A stretch of DNA of 64,000 bases, taken from Lachnospiraceae bacterium AC2012. GTDB lineage: Bacteria > Bacillota > Clostridia > Lachnospirales > Lachnospiraceae. Location: positions 310,001-374,000 of the forward strand of contig JNIN01000002.1 of assembly GCA_000702525.1 (NCBI GenBank), read 5' to 3'. The notes beneath the pieces are model-generated. The model did not search any database, had not been told where the DNA came from, and was given only the letters and a program-made list of their open reading frames with translations. Each line of letters opens with the position of its first letter. Within the stretch, counting starts at the first letter, position 1. A program made the position numbers and the translations under genes. This document shows positions 54,095 through 63,113 of the stretch, piece by piece.

Positions 54095-54131
54095 CAAAAA
54101 ACGACAAGACAAATCCTTGATTTGCCTTGTC
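54095..54131 (-). terminator. terminator of the three-gene operon
   Basis: Minus strand GACAAGGCAAATC-AAG-GATTTGTCTTGTC followed by GTTTTTTG, directly after the 81-residue protein gene (ends 54150) and before the XRE promoter. Confidence 0.85.
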
Positions 54132-54149
54132 TAAATCCAAATTATTTAC

Positions 54150-54395
54150 CTAGCGAATCCATATTTTATTATCCGGCAATTCTTCTAACATTTGTAAAAC
54201 TGTGACTCCATCTCTCTCCACACCTATCAATTCTTCTGGTGTTTTTACATCCGATGTATCTTGATAATATTCACAAAAAGAGATATAGTCATTCTCCCAT
54301 GAAGGACTATAGGTAATGGAATATTTCTTATCATTATACTCAAAATCTATTTCTCTTCCTTCTTCAATATATGAAAATAATTGTTCTTTTGTCAT
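54150..54395 (-). CDS. small acidic hypothetical protein (81 aa), possible immunity protein
   Basis: An 81-residue acidic protein (IDFEYNDKKYSITYSPSWENDYISFCEYYQDTSDV...LLEELPDN-type composition) with an alpha-beta pattern. Its start overlaps the stop of the HGNPKxHP-motif gene by ATGA, so the two are translated together. Small acidic partners with this coupling often are immunity proteins for a toxin just upstream; here that is an inference. No family recognised. It is the last gene of the islet operon. Confidence 0.55.
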   Translation of the reverse strand: MTKEQLFSYIEEGREIDFEYNDKKYSITYSPSWENDYISFCEYYQDTSDVKTPEELIGVERDGVTVLQMLEELPDNKIWIR

Positions 54396-54757
54396 TTATT
54401 AATACCCTTATCCTTTCCTCGATGAAAACGCCCATTTTCATCAAACCATATATCATGCTCATGTGGCACAATAGGATGTGTCTTAGGATTTCCATGATCA
54501 GAATAATCAATATCTAAATATGCCTTGCCATCTTTACCATAATATCGTTCCGAATCTAATTTACCATTCACATAATTTTTCGAAACAGAATTCTTCGTTC
54601 CCTCCTTTGGAACAGAATGAATATCAGATGTAACTATAACTGAATCAACATTGCCGACACTTTTTGAACCAATTCTATTATAATCTTTTCCATTAACAAG
54701 GCTTCCTGAACTTGAAAAATCACTCTCACCACCATAATCACTATTATATCCCTTCAT
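54392..54757 (-). CDS. HGNPKxHP-motif protein, possible toxin-domain protein
   Basis: A 121-residue protein: N-terminal Ser/Gly/Asn-rich region, then about 70 residues ending in YYGKDGKAYLDIDYSDHG, NPKTHPIVPHEHDIW and a basic tail. The DHGNPKxHPxxPHxH arrangement recurs at the C termini of polymorphic and contractile-system toxins and phage-linked proteins, so the protein may be a toxin-like or phage-derived domain without a delivery part. The frame starts earlier, but AAGGAGG precedes the ATG at 54757, which overlaps the preceding gene by 14 bp. Function inferred. Confidence 0.55.
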   Translation of the reverse strand: MKGYNSDYGGESDFSSSGSLVNGKDYNRIGSKSVGNVDSVIVTSDIHSVPKEGTKNSVSKNYVNGKLDSERYYGKDGKAYLDIDYSDHGNPKTHPIVPHEHDIWFDENGRFHRGKDKGINK

Positions 54758-55445
54758 GATTCTTATCCTCCTTCTCAAGCCTATCTTTCGCATTCTGCTT
54801 CATAGTATAAGAATCATATTGATAAATAGGAATTCCTGCTTTAATGGCAGACTCAAAAACGTATTCCGAAGCTGGTCCGTATACTATTATACCCGATGGT
54901 TGGAGTTCCTCAACAACTATGGAAATCTGCTCTTTAAAAATCTTACGATTTTCCAGTTTATGTGTAAAACCATGAGTTCCAATTGCAATCAAAGTTCCCT
55001 TCGGGTAAGCTGACAGTGCACCTATTGTCTCATTATTTCCCAGCCTTACATTTGGAATTATTTTTAACCCTTGTGACCCATAATAATATGTGATTGCCAA
55101 ATTATTAAATATCTGACTTTTTTGAACAACCAATGGCATATTATCATAGGGACTTGGATCAATTCCTATCACACAATAATATTTCCGAAGTTTCTCAACA
55201 TACCCCTGCGGATTATTTAAAATTGGAATAAAGCCACTATCATTACAATAAAATGACATACCCGAATCTTCCGGTGCAATCACATCCCGTCTTCTATCCC
55301 ATTGGTATAACTCTTTCGGTGGAAGCGTAGGGATCATCCATTTTTCGATAATCGGATATCCATCTGGCTTTGTTCTCTTCGCCCCCTTTATCAGCTCTGC
55401 TTGAAAAACGTCTCTAATGCAGGGTTTCTTTGGTTTTCTAACCAT
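54744..55445 (-). CDS. DUF4417-like protein
   Basis: A 233-residue protein recognised by layout as DUF4417: SGFIPILNNPQGYVEKLRKYYCVIGIDPSPYDNMPL, then IIPNVRLGNNETIGALSAYPKGTLIAIGTHGFTHKL and SGIIVYGPASEYVFE. Such genes occur in phage, plasmid and island DNA, and their role is unknown. It is the first gene of the islet operon, with its own promoter at about 55571-55599 and GCGAAC repeats on both sides. AT-rich, unlike the flanking LCP and propeller genes. RBS AAGGTG. Confidence 0.6.
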   Translation of the reverse strand: MVRKPKKPCIRDVFQAELIKGAKRTKPDGYPIIEKWMIPTLPPKELYQWDRRRDVIAPEDSGMSFYCNDSGFIPILNNPQGYVEKLRKYYCVIGIDPSPYDNMPLVVQKSQIFNNLAITYYYGSQGLKIIPNVRLGNNETIGALSAYPKGTLIAIGTHGFTHKLENRKIFKEQISIVVEELQPSGIIVYGPASEYVFESAIKAGIPIYQYDSYTMKQNAKDRLEKEDKNHEGI

Positions 55446-55467
55446 ATCAAATCACCTTCTTTCTCAT

Positions 55468-55556
55468 GTTCACTTGTTCGCTTTTTTTTAACACTCGTAT
55501 AAAAATAAAAGGCGCCAATCTAAATTAAAATAAATCATTTCCGTTCGCATGTTCGC
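55468..55556. promoter_or_regulatory. GCGAAC repeat operators of the islet
   Basis: On the plus strand GTTCAC-TT-GTTCGC (55468-55481) just before the DUF4417-like gene and GTTCGC-AT-GTTCGC (55543-55556) just past its -10 box. Each is a hexamer pair at 8-bp spacing, as expected for an XRE-type dimer bound to direct repeats. The regulator at 53654 is the likely ligand (inferred). Confidence 0.55.
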
Positions 55557-55570
55557 TACTTCCTAACACC

Positions 55571-55599
55571 ATATTATAATCTCTTACTATTTCTGTCAA
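55571..55599 (-). promoter_or_regulatory. promoter of the DUF4417 operon
   Basis: Minus strand TTGACA (55594-55599) and, 17 bp on, TAATAT (55571-55576), or TATAAT at 15-bp spacing. The GCGAACATGCGAAC repeat begins some 15 bp after it, at the start point. The 5' untranslated region is about 120 nt and AT-rich. Confidence 0.6.
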
Positions 55600-55636
55600 C
55601 ATAAATATTTCCATCTCGCCGTAACATTTCCACAGC

Positions 55637-55660
55637 AAAAAGCCGGCACATAGTGCCGAC
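55637..55660 (-). terminator. terminator of the propeller-protein gene
   Basis: Minus strand GTCGGCAC-TAT-GTGCCGGC followed by TTTTTGC, 37 bp beyond the stop at 55697. Confidence 0.88.
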
Positions 55661-55696
55661 TTCCTGCTGATCTATTATGAAGTTATTAAACTAGTA

Positions 55697-57694
55697 TCAG
55701 AATGCAACTCGCATAAAGCGATAAGTGTACAGATTTGCTGACCAATTGCCAACTTCATCTGCTACCGATACATAAATTTCTCTTGAACTAAGACCGCCAT
55801 AGCCATCTCGTACGAAGCAACCATTATGATTTCTCTTATGGCCTGTTGTTTCGCCACCAATGGCAGCGACCTTGCTCCATCCGATACTAGATAAACCACT
55901 CAGTGTTCCATCCCATGTTCCGGAATATACGGACTGTACACCGGAAATGAAATTCAAGGATCCACTTGGGAATGGATGTGTATCACATGTCATATACAAC
56001 GTATTTCCAGAAAATGCGAAATCTGCATTACTTACAAAGTCGCCAGGCACCGTAATACGTGCTGCATCGGATAATAAGATGCTATCCAAATTTGTGCTAA
56101 GAAGCTGTCTTGCATATGTCGTTGTGCAGGATGCTGTTCCACTGGTATAGAACAGGATAATATTTCCGTTGTAACTAATCAGTGATGGCTGACCTACGCC
56201 CCAGAAACCATCATGCGCTGCGCCAATCGCTCTACCGACCTTTGTCCAGCTCCAGAGGTTATTGGAAACGGCCAGTCCGACTTCATTTGCAGTACAATCG
56301 TAAGTTGCACATCCCAGATATGCCATCAAATAACAATAGTTTGATCCCTGATAATAGAAATCACCCTGGATAACCGTTGGGTCACAAACCTGTACGCTGT
56401 CCCATGAACCAGAAGATGTTGTCAATACTCTTGATCCACCAATATAGATGCCATCTTTAACCTGTCCAGGTGTTGCTTCATTTGAGCAATATAAAACTGT
56501 TCCGTTAATGCTTGTTGGGCAATACTTATAAATGTTTGCTGGCTCTGCTGCAGGAGGTGCGTCACATGAACTTTCACCTGCCGTTGCTGTTCCTATCTCA
56601 CCAGCATTGCTTCCGGATGATTTATTCACATTAGATCCAGAGGAGCTGGATTTATTGCTACCAGAAGAGCCTGACGAACCGCCAGAGGAAGCATTTCCAG
56701 AAGCACTTGCTGATGAATAAGTTGACTGGTCATAAAGACTCAAGTCATATGTTAAAACCGCTGTGTTACCAGCGCGGTCTGCTACGGTAATGTTTACAGT
56801 AAATACGTGGATTCCAACGTCTTCGGCACTCTTTTTGCTATCTGTATTTTCACTTTCTGCATCTTCTACCTTTTCCGCAACGTCAACAGTCGCGCGATCC
56901 GGTGCGATTATGCCATCTACGGTATCCGTAATCTGAGACTCGCCAACCGTAACTTCTGGAGTTGCGGCGATATCCTCAACTACGCGCTTCTCGTCAGAAG
57001 TGTCATGCGCGATTACTGGCGCTGTCACATCGTAAACTACGAGGATTGGGCGCGCTGAGAAATTGCCATTTGCGTCTGTTGCTGTGAGAACGGCTGTGTA
57101 GATACCCTCGTTGGCCGGTGTCATCTCTGGAGTTGCGGCTTCTTCACCGCTTGCCTCCGCTGTTGCGTCTGCTGCTGTTGCTTCTCCTGTTGCCTCGGCG
57201 GCTGCTTCTGTTCCTGTCGCATCAGTTGTTGCGTCAACTGCTGGGGCCACCTCATGAGGGGCGATATCTGCTGCAGTTGCTGTCTCTACAGCTGCCAACT
57301 CATCGAGAAGTGCCTGGTCTGTCGCCTGGCTAAGCTGTGCCACAAAGCCCTGCTTCGTCTCGTCATTTACCTCGGTAGGGTCTGAAATTTTTACATACTT
57401 GTCAATGGTGAGCTCGACAGCGGATTCGTCCTCGTAACTAGCGATAACGGCTCCATTCACTGTCGTAACATCAGATGTATAGATGATATTATCATTAAGC
57501 GTCAAGACTGGCGCTTCTGTGTCTACTACTTCTACTTCAGCTGCATCCACATCCGGTGTTGCAGCATCCTTGCCACCTGTCAGGAATTCATCATAATGAA
57601 ATGATCCAACAACAAGTGTCGTCACTAAAGCAGCGGCAACCCCAACGGCGGCTCCGCGCTTCGATAAAATAAAATCTTTAATTTTTACATACAT
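55697..57694 (-). CDS. secreted protein with adhesin-like repeats and a C-terminal beta-propeller
   Basis: A 665-residue exported protein: N-terminal membrane anchor/signal (FILSKRGAAVGVAAALVTTLVVG), Ala/Thr/Glu-rich region, two to three Ig/cadherin-like units with AVLTATDANGNFSARPI and NITVADRAGNTAVLTYDLSLY, a Ser/Gly linker, then a C-terminal about 290-residue five-bladed propeller-like domain of GH43 type (VCDPTVIQGDFYY, GVGQPSLISYNGNIILFYTSG, SNADFAFSGNTLYMTCD, HNGCFVRDGYGG). It probably binds or acts on surface or host glycans. GGAG before ATG. Catalytic acids cannot be fixed from sequence alone. Single gene with own terminator. Confidence 0.7.
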   Translation of the reverse strand: MYVKIKDFILSKRGAAVGVAAALVTTLVVGSFHYDEFLTGGKDAATPDVDAAEVEVVDTEAPVLTLNDNIIYTSDVTTVNGAVIASYEDESAVELTIDKYVKISDPTEVNDETKQGFVAQLSQATDQALLDELAAVETATAADIAPHEVAPAVDATTDATGTEAAAEATGEATAADATAEASGEEAATPEMTPANEGIYTAVLTATDANGNFSARPILVVYDVTAPVIAHDTSDEKRVVEDIAATPEVTVGESQITDTVDGIIAPDRATVDVAEKVEDAESENTDSKKSAEDVGIHVFTVNITVADRAGNTAVLTYDLSLYDQSTYSSASASGNASSGGSSGSSGSNKSSSSGSNVNKSSGSNAGEIGTATAGESSCDAPPAAEPANIYKYCPTSINGTVLYCSNEATPGQVKDGIYIGGSRVLTTSSGSWDSVQVCDPTVIQGDFYYQGSNYCYLMAYLGCATYDCTANEVGLAVSNNLWSWTKVGRAIGAAHDGFWGVGQPSLISYNGNIILFYTSGTASCTTTYARQLLSTNLDSILLSDAARITVPGDFVSNADFAFSGNTLYMTCDTHPFPSGSLNFISGVQSVYSGTWDGTLSGLSSIGWSKVAAIGGETTGHKRNHNGCFVRDGYGGLSSREIYVSVADEVGNWSANLYTYRFMRVAF

Positions 57695-57850
57695 AGCTTA
57701 ATAACTCCTTTCACCTTTCATAACTCAATAACTTCTTCTGGGGGATCAGCCCATTTGATTGTGGTGGTCAAACTATGTAGAACACTGCTGGATATTCGCT
57801 GTTTTACTTAACAAATTTGCATATTTATTCATGTCGTAGCGAATAAAAAT

Positions 57851-57891
57851 AAAATGACCACATCCACCATTCTTGTGGATGTGGTCATTTT
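57851..57891. terminator. perfect 17-nt hairpin upstream of the propeller gene
   Basis: AAAATGACCACATCCAC / GTGGATGTGGTCATTTT with a 7-nt loop. It lies between divergent genes, so no gene ends here; it may be a leftover terminator. The rest of 57695-58345 holds a REP-like repeat and the Maf-HD promoter; I see no gene. Confidence 0.7.
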
Positions 57892-58089
57892 AACACCATA
57901 GGATACCGAAAAACCGTGTTTTAGAGAACCTTTAGAGAACTTTCCGACGCAGTTTCTCACTTGTTTTTAAACCTTTCATTTTATTCATTGTCTATTTAAA
58001 TTCTTAAAGATTCTATGGATTTTTTCTGAACATTTTTCTTGATTTTGTTCATTTTGTGTTTTGGATATTTTTAGAATTAGCTGGGTAGC

Positions 58090-58123
58090 GATGGTCCTTT
58101 GGGGACGGGGTTAATGGACCATC
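58090..58123. repeat. dispersed REP-like palindromic repeat, copy 2
   Basis: GATGGTCC...TTGGGGACGGGGTTA...GGACCATC, perfect 8-nt outer arms. It is the most regular of the three copies. Confidence 0.78.
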
Positions 58124-58196
58124 TTTAAATCCGTTAATGTCCTATGCCTGTTATTTACAGAATAAAAACGAAATTTTTACAAAAATCATCAGGTCA

Positions 58197-58225
58197 TTGG
58201 ACTCCGCACAACCAAAAGATATAGT
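58197..58225 (+). promoter_or_regulatory. promoter of the Maf-HD gene
   Basis: TTGGAC (58197-58202), 17-bp spacer, TATAGT (58220-58225); the start point would be about 113 nt before the ATG at 58345. Confidence 0.6.
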
Positions 58226-58344
58226 ATACTTATGCGAGAACCTTGCTATGCAAACAAGGCAACCATAAAAACCGAACAATGCATACAAGGTACCCGAATA
58301 TTGAAAACACATGCAATGCCAAGCGCATCCAGAAAGGACAACCC

Positions 58345-59814
58345 ATGTTTAAACAAGTGATTTTGGCGAGCCAATCGCCACGTAGACGCGAGCTCTTGTC
58401 ACAGCTCGACTTAGATTATGTGATTTGCCCGGCTGTCGGCGAAGAATTTTCCGACGCCACTCAGCCATTCGAATATGTACAGGATTTAGCGGCAGCCAAA
58501 GCCGAGGAAATCGCCGGAAACCTCATGGTAGAAGGTCAGAAATGGTTAGACAAGCTTGCCGGCGACACCTCTGCAAAGACTCCAGACAATGACCAGAGCA
58601 ACACCTCAGAAAGCGATGCAGAAAACGCGCAGGATGACTTCGCGGCATGGTCCACTTCCCATCCGACCCTGATTATCGGCGCGGACACCATCGTTGCACG
58701 CGGTACAGAAATCCTTGGCAAACCAGCCGACGAGGCCGACGCCATCCGCATGCTCCGTATGTTGCAGGGCGCAACACACCAGGTTTACACGGGTGTAGCG
58801 CTGTTTGTCGTGCAGGACGGACGTATCATTTCTCAGAAAAAATTCTATGAAAAGACGGACGTGACCTTCGGGCCGGTCGAGCAACAGGAAATCGAGGATT
58901 ACGTGAAGTCTGGCGATCCGATGGACAAGGCCGGCGCATACGGCATCCAGAGCGGCGCGGCGAAGTTCATCAAGAAAATCGACGGCGATTACAACAACGT
59001 TGTCGGACTGCCGATTGCGCGCCTTTATCAGGAAATGAAGACGCTGGATTGCGAGAATAGCACTCCGCTCAACAGAAATGCTGCAACCTCCACCAATAGC
59101 ACAAAAACCGAAAGCTCAGATAGCACAACAGCTCCTGTCAGTCAGCCTCGCGCGACCCTAACCGAAGGGCAGCTAAACGCCTATAAAACCGCGACTACGG
59201 AGACTTTAAGTCCGGAAACCCTCGAGCGTATCCAGAAGCAGTTTGATTTCATTCTTGAACTTGATAAAGAGAAGCTGATTGGTCGCCAGACATACCTTTC
59301 CGGCAAAGTTCGTAAAGAAAATGACGCGGAACACGCTTGGCATATGGCGATCATGGCTATTTTGCTTTCCGAATATTCCAATGTTGAAATCGACGTACTG
59401 CACGCCGTGACAATGATTCTTCTGCACGATGTTGTTGAAATCGACGCAGGCGACACCTTCGCCTACGATAGCGTTGGAAAGGCTGAGCAAGCCGAGCGCG
59501 AGCGTATTGCCGCCGACCGTATCTTCGCACTACTCCCAGAGGATCAAGCCAAGAAATTCCGCGCTTATTTCGATGAATTTGAAGCCTGGGAGACTCCGGA
59601 AGCGAAATTCGCCCACGCGATGGATAATTTCCAGCCATTGATGCTAAATCACGCAAACCATGGCGGCTCCTGGATTGAACACGGCATCGCCCTCAGCCAG
59701 GTACTCGGCCGAAATGCGCGTTCATCCGAGGGTTCCGAGGAACTTTGGAAGTACGCATACCAGGAATTTATCAAACCGTCTGTAGAAGACGGGGCGCTGA
59801 AAAAGGATCTGTAG
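58345..59814 (+). CDS. Maf-like nucleotide pyrophosphatase fused to HD-domain phosphohydrolase
   Basis: A 489-residue fusion. Residues 1-about 240: Maf/YhdE-type NTP pyrophosphatase (LASQSPRRRELL, GADTIV, GKPADEADAIRML, YTGVAL, KAGAYGIQS, VGLPIARL), with an unusual about 45-residue Ser/Asp-rich insertion before GADTIV. About 295-485: HD_3/YfbR-like phosphohydrolase (AEHAWHMAIMA, LLHDVVEIDAGD, KFAHAMDNFQPL). The linker is Thr/Ser-rich. Both halves act on nucleotides: Maf hydrolyses modified or canonical NTPs and YfbR-like enzymes remove 5'-phosphate from dNMPs. The fusion suggests nucleotide-pool cleaning. AAAGGA lies before the ATG at 58345; the frame extends upstream without RBS. Confidence 0.87.
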   Translation: MFKQVILASQSPRRRELLSQLDLDYVICPAVGEEFSDATQPFEYVQDLAAAKAEEIAGNLMVEGQKWLDKLAGDTSAKTPDNDQSNTSESDAENAQDDFAAWSTSHPTLIIGADTIVARGTEILGKPADEADAIRMLRMLQGATHQVYTGVALFVVQDGRIISQKKFYEKTDVTFGPVEQQEIEDYVKSGDPMDKAGAYGIQSGAAKFIKKIDGDYNNVVGLPIARLYQEMKTLDCENSTPLNRNAATSTNSTKTESSDSTTAPVSQPRATLTEGQLNAYKTATTETLSPETLERIQKQFDFILELDKEKLIGRQTYLSGKVRKENDAEHAWHMAIMAILLSEYSNVEIDVLHAVTMILLHDVVEIDAGDTFAYDSVGKAEQAERERIAADRIFALLPEDQAKKFRAYFDEFEAWETPEAKFAHAMDNFQPLMLNHANHGGSWIEHGIALSQVLGRNARSSEGSEELWKYAYQEFIKPSVEDGALKKDL

Positions 59815-59827
59815 GTTGAATTTATAG

Positions 59828-59865
59828 AAAAGCCCATAATGGCAAATGCCATTACGGGCTTTCTT
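59828..59865. terminator. terminator between convergent Maf-HD and MATE genes
   Basis: AAAAGCCCaTAATGGC-AAAT-GCCATTAcGGGCTTT with a T-rich right side and A-rich left side, usable in both directions. Confidence 0.88.
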
Positions 59866-59870
59866 TCCAT

Positions 59871-61244
59871 CTATTCCGCTTCCGCCAGCGGTTTCACTCT
59901 TCTACTATAGATATGACGGAAGAATGTCAGCGACAATACCAGCGCCACCACTTCCGCTGTAATAAAGCTAAACCAGACGTTATTCACGTTGCCAAACAGT
60001 GACAGTACATACGCTACCGGAATCAGCACCACCAGCTGTCTGCAAAGGGAGATAATCAAAGAGTAGACACTCTCTGAAAAAGCCTGGTAAATCGAACCAA
60101 GCACGATACCGATTGCCGCAAGTGGGAAGTGAATACTGATAATTCTAAGTGCAACCACACCCATCGCTGTCACTTCATCGGAAGCATTGAAAATCCGCAT
60201 TAACTGCTCTGGAATTGTCCAAAACGTCAAGGTACCCACGCACATAATACAAAATGCGAGACTTAAAGCGAATTTCAGCGCCTGATCGATACGTGCCTTC
60301 TTTCTTGCGCCATAGTTGTAAGCAAGAACCGGGATAATACCGTTGTTTAAGCCGAAGATTGGCATAAAGAAGAAGCTCTGTAGCTTGAAATAAATACCAA
60401 AGACACTAATCGCATCCTCGCCACCGATACGACCAAGAATCAAGTTCATAAGGTACGTCATCACCGAACCCACACTCATCATCGCAATGGTTGGGATACC
60501 AACGAAGTAAATCTGCTTGATAATCTCGGCCTGTGGCTTCAAAATTCTCTTGAGAGAAATCTTGATATCATGATTAAATTTCAGATTCAACGTAAGACCA
60601 ATCAGCGCCGCACAGCTCTGCCCGATTACGGTCGCGTAAGCCGCTCCGGCAACACCCAATTCTGGAAATGGTCCGTGCCCGAAAATCAGCATGTAATCCA
60701 GCACAATATTGATCACCGCACCACTCATCTGGCTCACCATCGAGAGGTTCGTACGTCCTGTCGCCTGCAGTAAACGTTCAAAAGTCATCTGGCAAAACAG
60801 CCCGAATGACATGCACATAACGATTCCGAGATACTGTTCCGTATACACAATCGTCTGCATTTCCGATGCCTGTGACAAGATATAAGGCTTCGCCACAAAG
60901 ATGCCAAGCATCAAGAAAATAAAGAAATTCACAAGTGTCAGGATGATACCGTTATTTGCAGCGGCGTTCGCCTTCTCGAATTTCTTCTCGCCAAGCGCGC
61001 GCGAAAGCAGCGCATTGATACCAACACCGGTACCAGAACCAAACGCAATCATCAAATTCTGCAGTGGAAATGCAATCGTCAGCGCAGCCACACCATAATT
61101 GCTATCAAACTGCCCGACGAAATAACTATCCACAATGTTATAAAGCGCCTGCACGAGCATCGAAACCATCATTGGAAGCGACATCGTCACAATCAAGCGT
61201 TTCACGGGCATCGTGCCCATCTTATTCTCTTTCATTTGCTCCAT
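59871..61244 (-). CDS. MATE-family multidrug/organic cation exporter
   Basis: A 457-residue membrane protein with 12 helices of the MATE family (DinF/NorM-like): PMMVSMLVQALYNIVDSYFVGQF at the N terminus, GSGTGVGINALLSRALGE, and the matching GLNNGIIPVLAYNYGARKKARI in the second half. It exports drugs or metabolites with Na+ or H+ as counter-ion. No regulator lies beside it. It sits 22 bp after the ABC-F gene on the same strand, so the two may be co-transcribed. Substrate unknown. Confidence 0.92.
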   Translation of the reverse strand: MEQMKENKMGTMPVKRLIVTMSLPMMVSMLVQALYNIVDSYFVGQFDSNYGVAALTIAFPLQNLMIAFGSGTGVGINALLSRALGEKKFEKANAAANNGIILTLVNFFIFLMLGIFVAKPYILSQASEMQTIVYTEQYLGIVMCMSFGLFCQMTFERLLQATGRTNLSMVSQMSGAVINIVLDYMLIFGHGPFPELGVAGAAYATVIGQSCAALIGLTLNLKFNHDIKISLKRILKPQAEIIKQIYFVGIPTIAMMSVGSVMTYLMNLILGRIGGEDAISVFGIYFKLQSFFFMPIFGLNNGIIPVLAYNYGARKKARIDQALKFALSLAFCIMCVGTLTFWTIPEQLMRIFNASDEVTAMGVVALRIISIHFPLAAIGIVLGSIYQAFSESVYSLIISLCRQLVVLIPVAYVLSLFGNVNNVWFSFITAEVVALVLSLTFFRHIYSRRVKPLAEAE

Positions 61245-61266
61245 ATATTACTTCTTTCTATCTATT

Positions 61267-63096
61267 CTATTCCTCAAAAGATGCCACCAGTTCTTCTAAC
61301 TCAAAGAAACGTTCCATCTTCGCTTCCAGCTCTGCATCCACGCGTTCCTTCTCTTCCTGTAACTCCGAGAGTTTCATGGAATTTGTGGAATTCTCAATCA
61401 TCTCCTGATCGATCTCCTCGGATCGATTCGAAAGCTTGTCAATCTCGCCCTCAAGCGAATCATATTCGCGCTGCTCCTGATAGGAGAGCTTCGTCTTCTT
61501 TTTCGGGCCCTTCCAAGTGTTGCGGGAATTCCCGGATGAATTCGCTCCAGCGCCTGCCGTACCCGTACGCATGGAACCGTCCGTATTTCCCATGCGGATC
61601 TCCTGCCCGAGATTTGCCTTGTGCTCACGATATTCCTCATAGCCACCTTCACTCTGGAAAATCGAACCATCTTCCTCAAAGGCCAGAACGCGGTTTACCA
61701 CGCGGTCGAGGAAATAGCGGTCATGCGAAACCACAATCAAAATGCCCGCAAATGTATCCAGATAATCTTCCAAAATCTGCAGTGTCTGAATATCGAGGTC
61801 GTTCGTAGGCTCGTCGAGAATCAGCACGTTCGGTGCGCTCATCAGCACGCGAAGCAGGTAGAGTCTACGTTTCTCGCCGCCGGATAATTTCTCAATCGGC
61901 GTATACTGCATATTTCCATCAAATAGGAAACGTTCACACATATTCGATGCAGAAACGGTACCCTCCGGCGTCTGGATGTATTCCGCAACGTCCTTCACAT
62001 AGTCAATTACGCGCTGCGACAGGTCGAGTTCCTCATTCTCCTGCGAGAAATAGCCAAATTTCACGGTCTGGCCAACCTCAACCGTACCGCTGTCCGGCTG
62101 CAGTTTCCCAAGAAGAATCTTGAGAAGCGTCGACTTACCGCAACCATTCGGCCCAACAATACCGATACGGTCGGTCTTGTTGAAATGATACGTGAAATCA
62201 TGGAAAAGCACACGCTCTCCGTAGGATTTACAGAGGTTATCGAGAAGCACTGTCTTGCCACCAAGGCGGGAAGAAAGTGCGGAAATCTGCACATTTCTCT
62301 CCTCGACAATCTTCTCACGGTCGCGAAGTGCCTCAAAACGCTGGATATGCGCCTTCTGCTTCGTCGAACGCGCACGCGCGCCGCGCATCATCCAAGCGAG
62401 ATCCTTGCGGTACAATGTCGCCATCTTTCGCTCTGCCGCAACCGCCGCGTCAAGGCGCTCCTGCTTACGTTCCAGATAACCGGAATAATTCTCGTCGTAG
62501 CGATACGCCTTGCCGCGATCCAGCTCGAGAATCTGGTTCGTCACCTCATCCAGGAAATAACGGTCATGCGTAACCATCAAAATCGCCCCACGATAAGACT
62601 TCAGATAATTCTGCAGCCATTCAATCATCTCGTGATCCAGGTGGTTTGTCGGCTCGTCCAGAATCAGGAGGTCACAAGGTGTCAGAAGTGCTGCCACAAG
62701 TGCCGCACGCTTCTTCTGCCCACCGGACAGCGTCTTAACATCCGCTTCCGGATCCGTAAGGCCAAAACGAAGCAGCATGGAACGCACCTCGCCGGTAACA
62801 TCCCAATGCGCTTCCTTGCCATTTACCTTTGCCGCAACATTGTCCAACAGATTCAGTTTTTCATTGAAATAAGGGTCCTGCGGCAGATATGAGATTCGCA
62901 CGGAATTTCCCATTACCACAGCCCCTTCGTCAGGCTCAAGCTCGCCCGCCGTGATCGCTAGAAATGTTGATTTTCCTGTACCATTGACACCGATCACCCC
63001 GATTTTATCCTGGTCATCGATGCCCACGGTAACATTGTCTAATATAACTCGATTACTAAGTGTCTTCGACACATTTTCTAAATTTAAAATATTCAT
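61267..63096 (-). CDS. ABC-F ribosome-associated ATPase (Uup-like)
   Basis: A 609-residue soluble protein with two ABC domains and no membrane part. First: Walker A GVNGTGKST, signature LSGGQKKRAAL, Walker B LLILDEPTNHLD. Linker with ARARSTKQKAHIQR, typical of Uup. Second: GPNGCGKST, LSGGEKRRLYL, VLILDEPTNDLD. The last about 90 residues are a coiled coil (LEGEIDKLSNRSEEID...LEAKMERFFELEEL), as in Uup, which binds DNA or ribosomes. ABC-F proteins act on stalled ribosomes. Intact length for the family. RBS not obvious. Upstream of the MATE gene. Confidence 0.93.
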   Translation of the reverse strand: MNILNLENVSKTLSNRVILDNVTVGIDDQDKIGVIGVNGTGKSTFLAITAGELEPDEGAVVMGNSVRISYLPQDPYFNEKLNLLDNVAAKVNGKEAHWDVTGEVRSMLLRFGLTDPEADVKTLSGGQKKRAALVAALLTPCDLLILDEPTNHLDHEMIEWLQNYLKSYRGAILMVTHDRYFLDEVTNQILELDRGKAYRYDENYSGYLERKQERLDAAVAAERKMATLYRKDLAWMMRGARARSTKQKAHIQRFEALRDREKIVEERNVQISALSSRLGGKTVLLDNLCKSYGERVLFHDFTYHFNKTDRIGIVGPNGCGKSTLLKILLGKLQPDSGTVEVGQTVKFGYFSQENEELDLSQRVIDYVKDVAEYIQTPEGTVSASNMCERFLFDGNMQYTPIEKLSGGEKRRLYLLRVLMSAPNVLILDEPTNDLDIQTLQILEDYLDTFAGILIVVSHDRYFLDRVVNRVLAFEEDGSIFQSEGGYEEYREHKANLGQEIRMGNTDGSMRTGTAGAGANSSGNSRNTWKGPKKKTKLSYQEQREYDSLEGEIDKLSNRSEEIDQEMIENSTNSMKLSELQEEKERVDAELEAKMERFFELEELVASFEE

Positions 63097-63113
63097 GCGA
63101 ACTAGTATACCAC

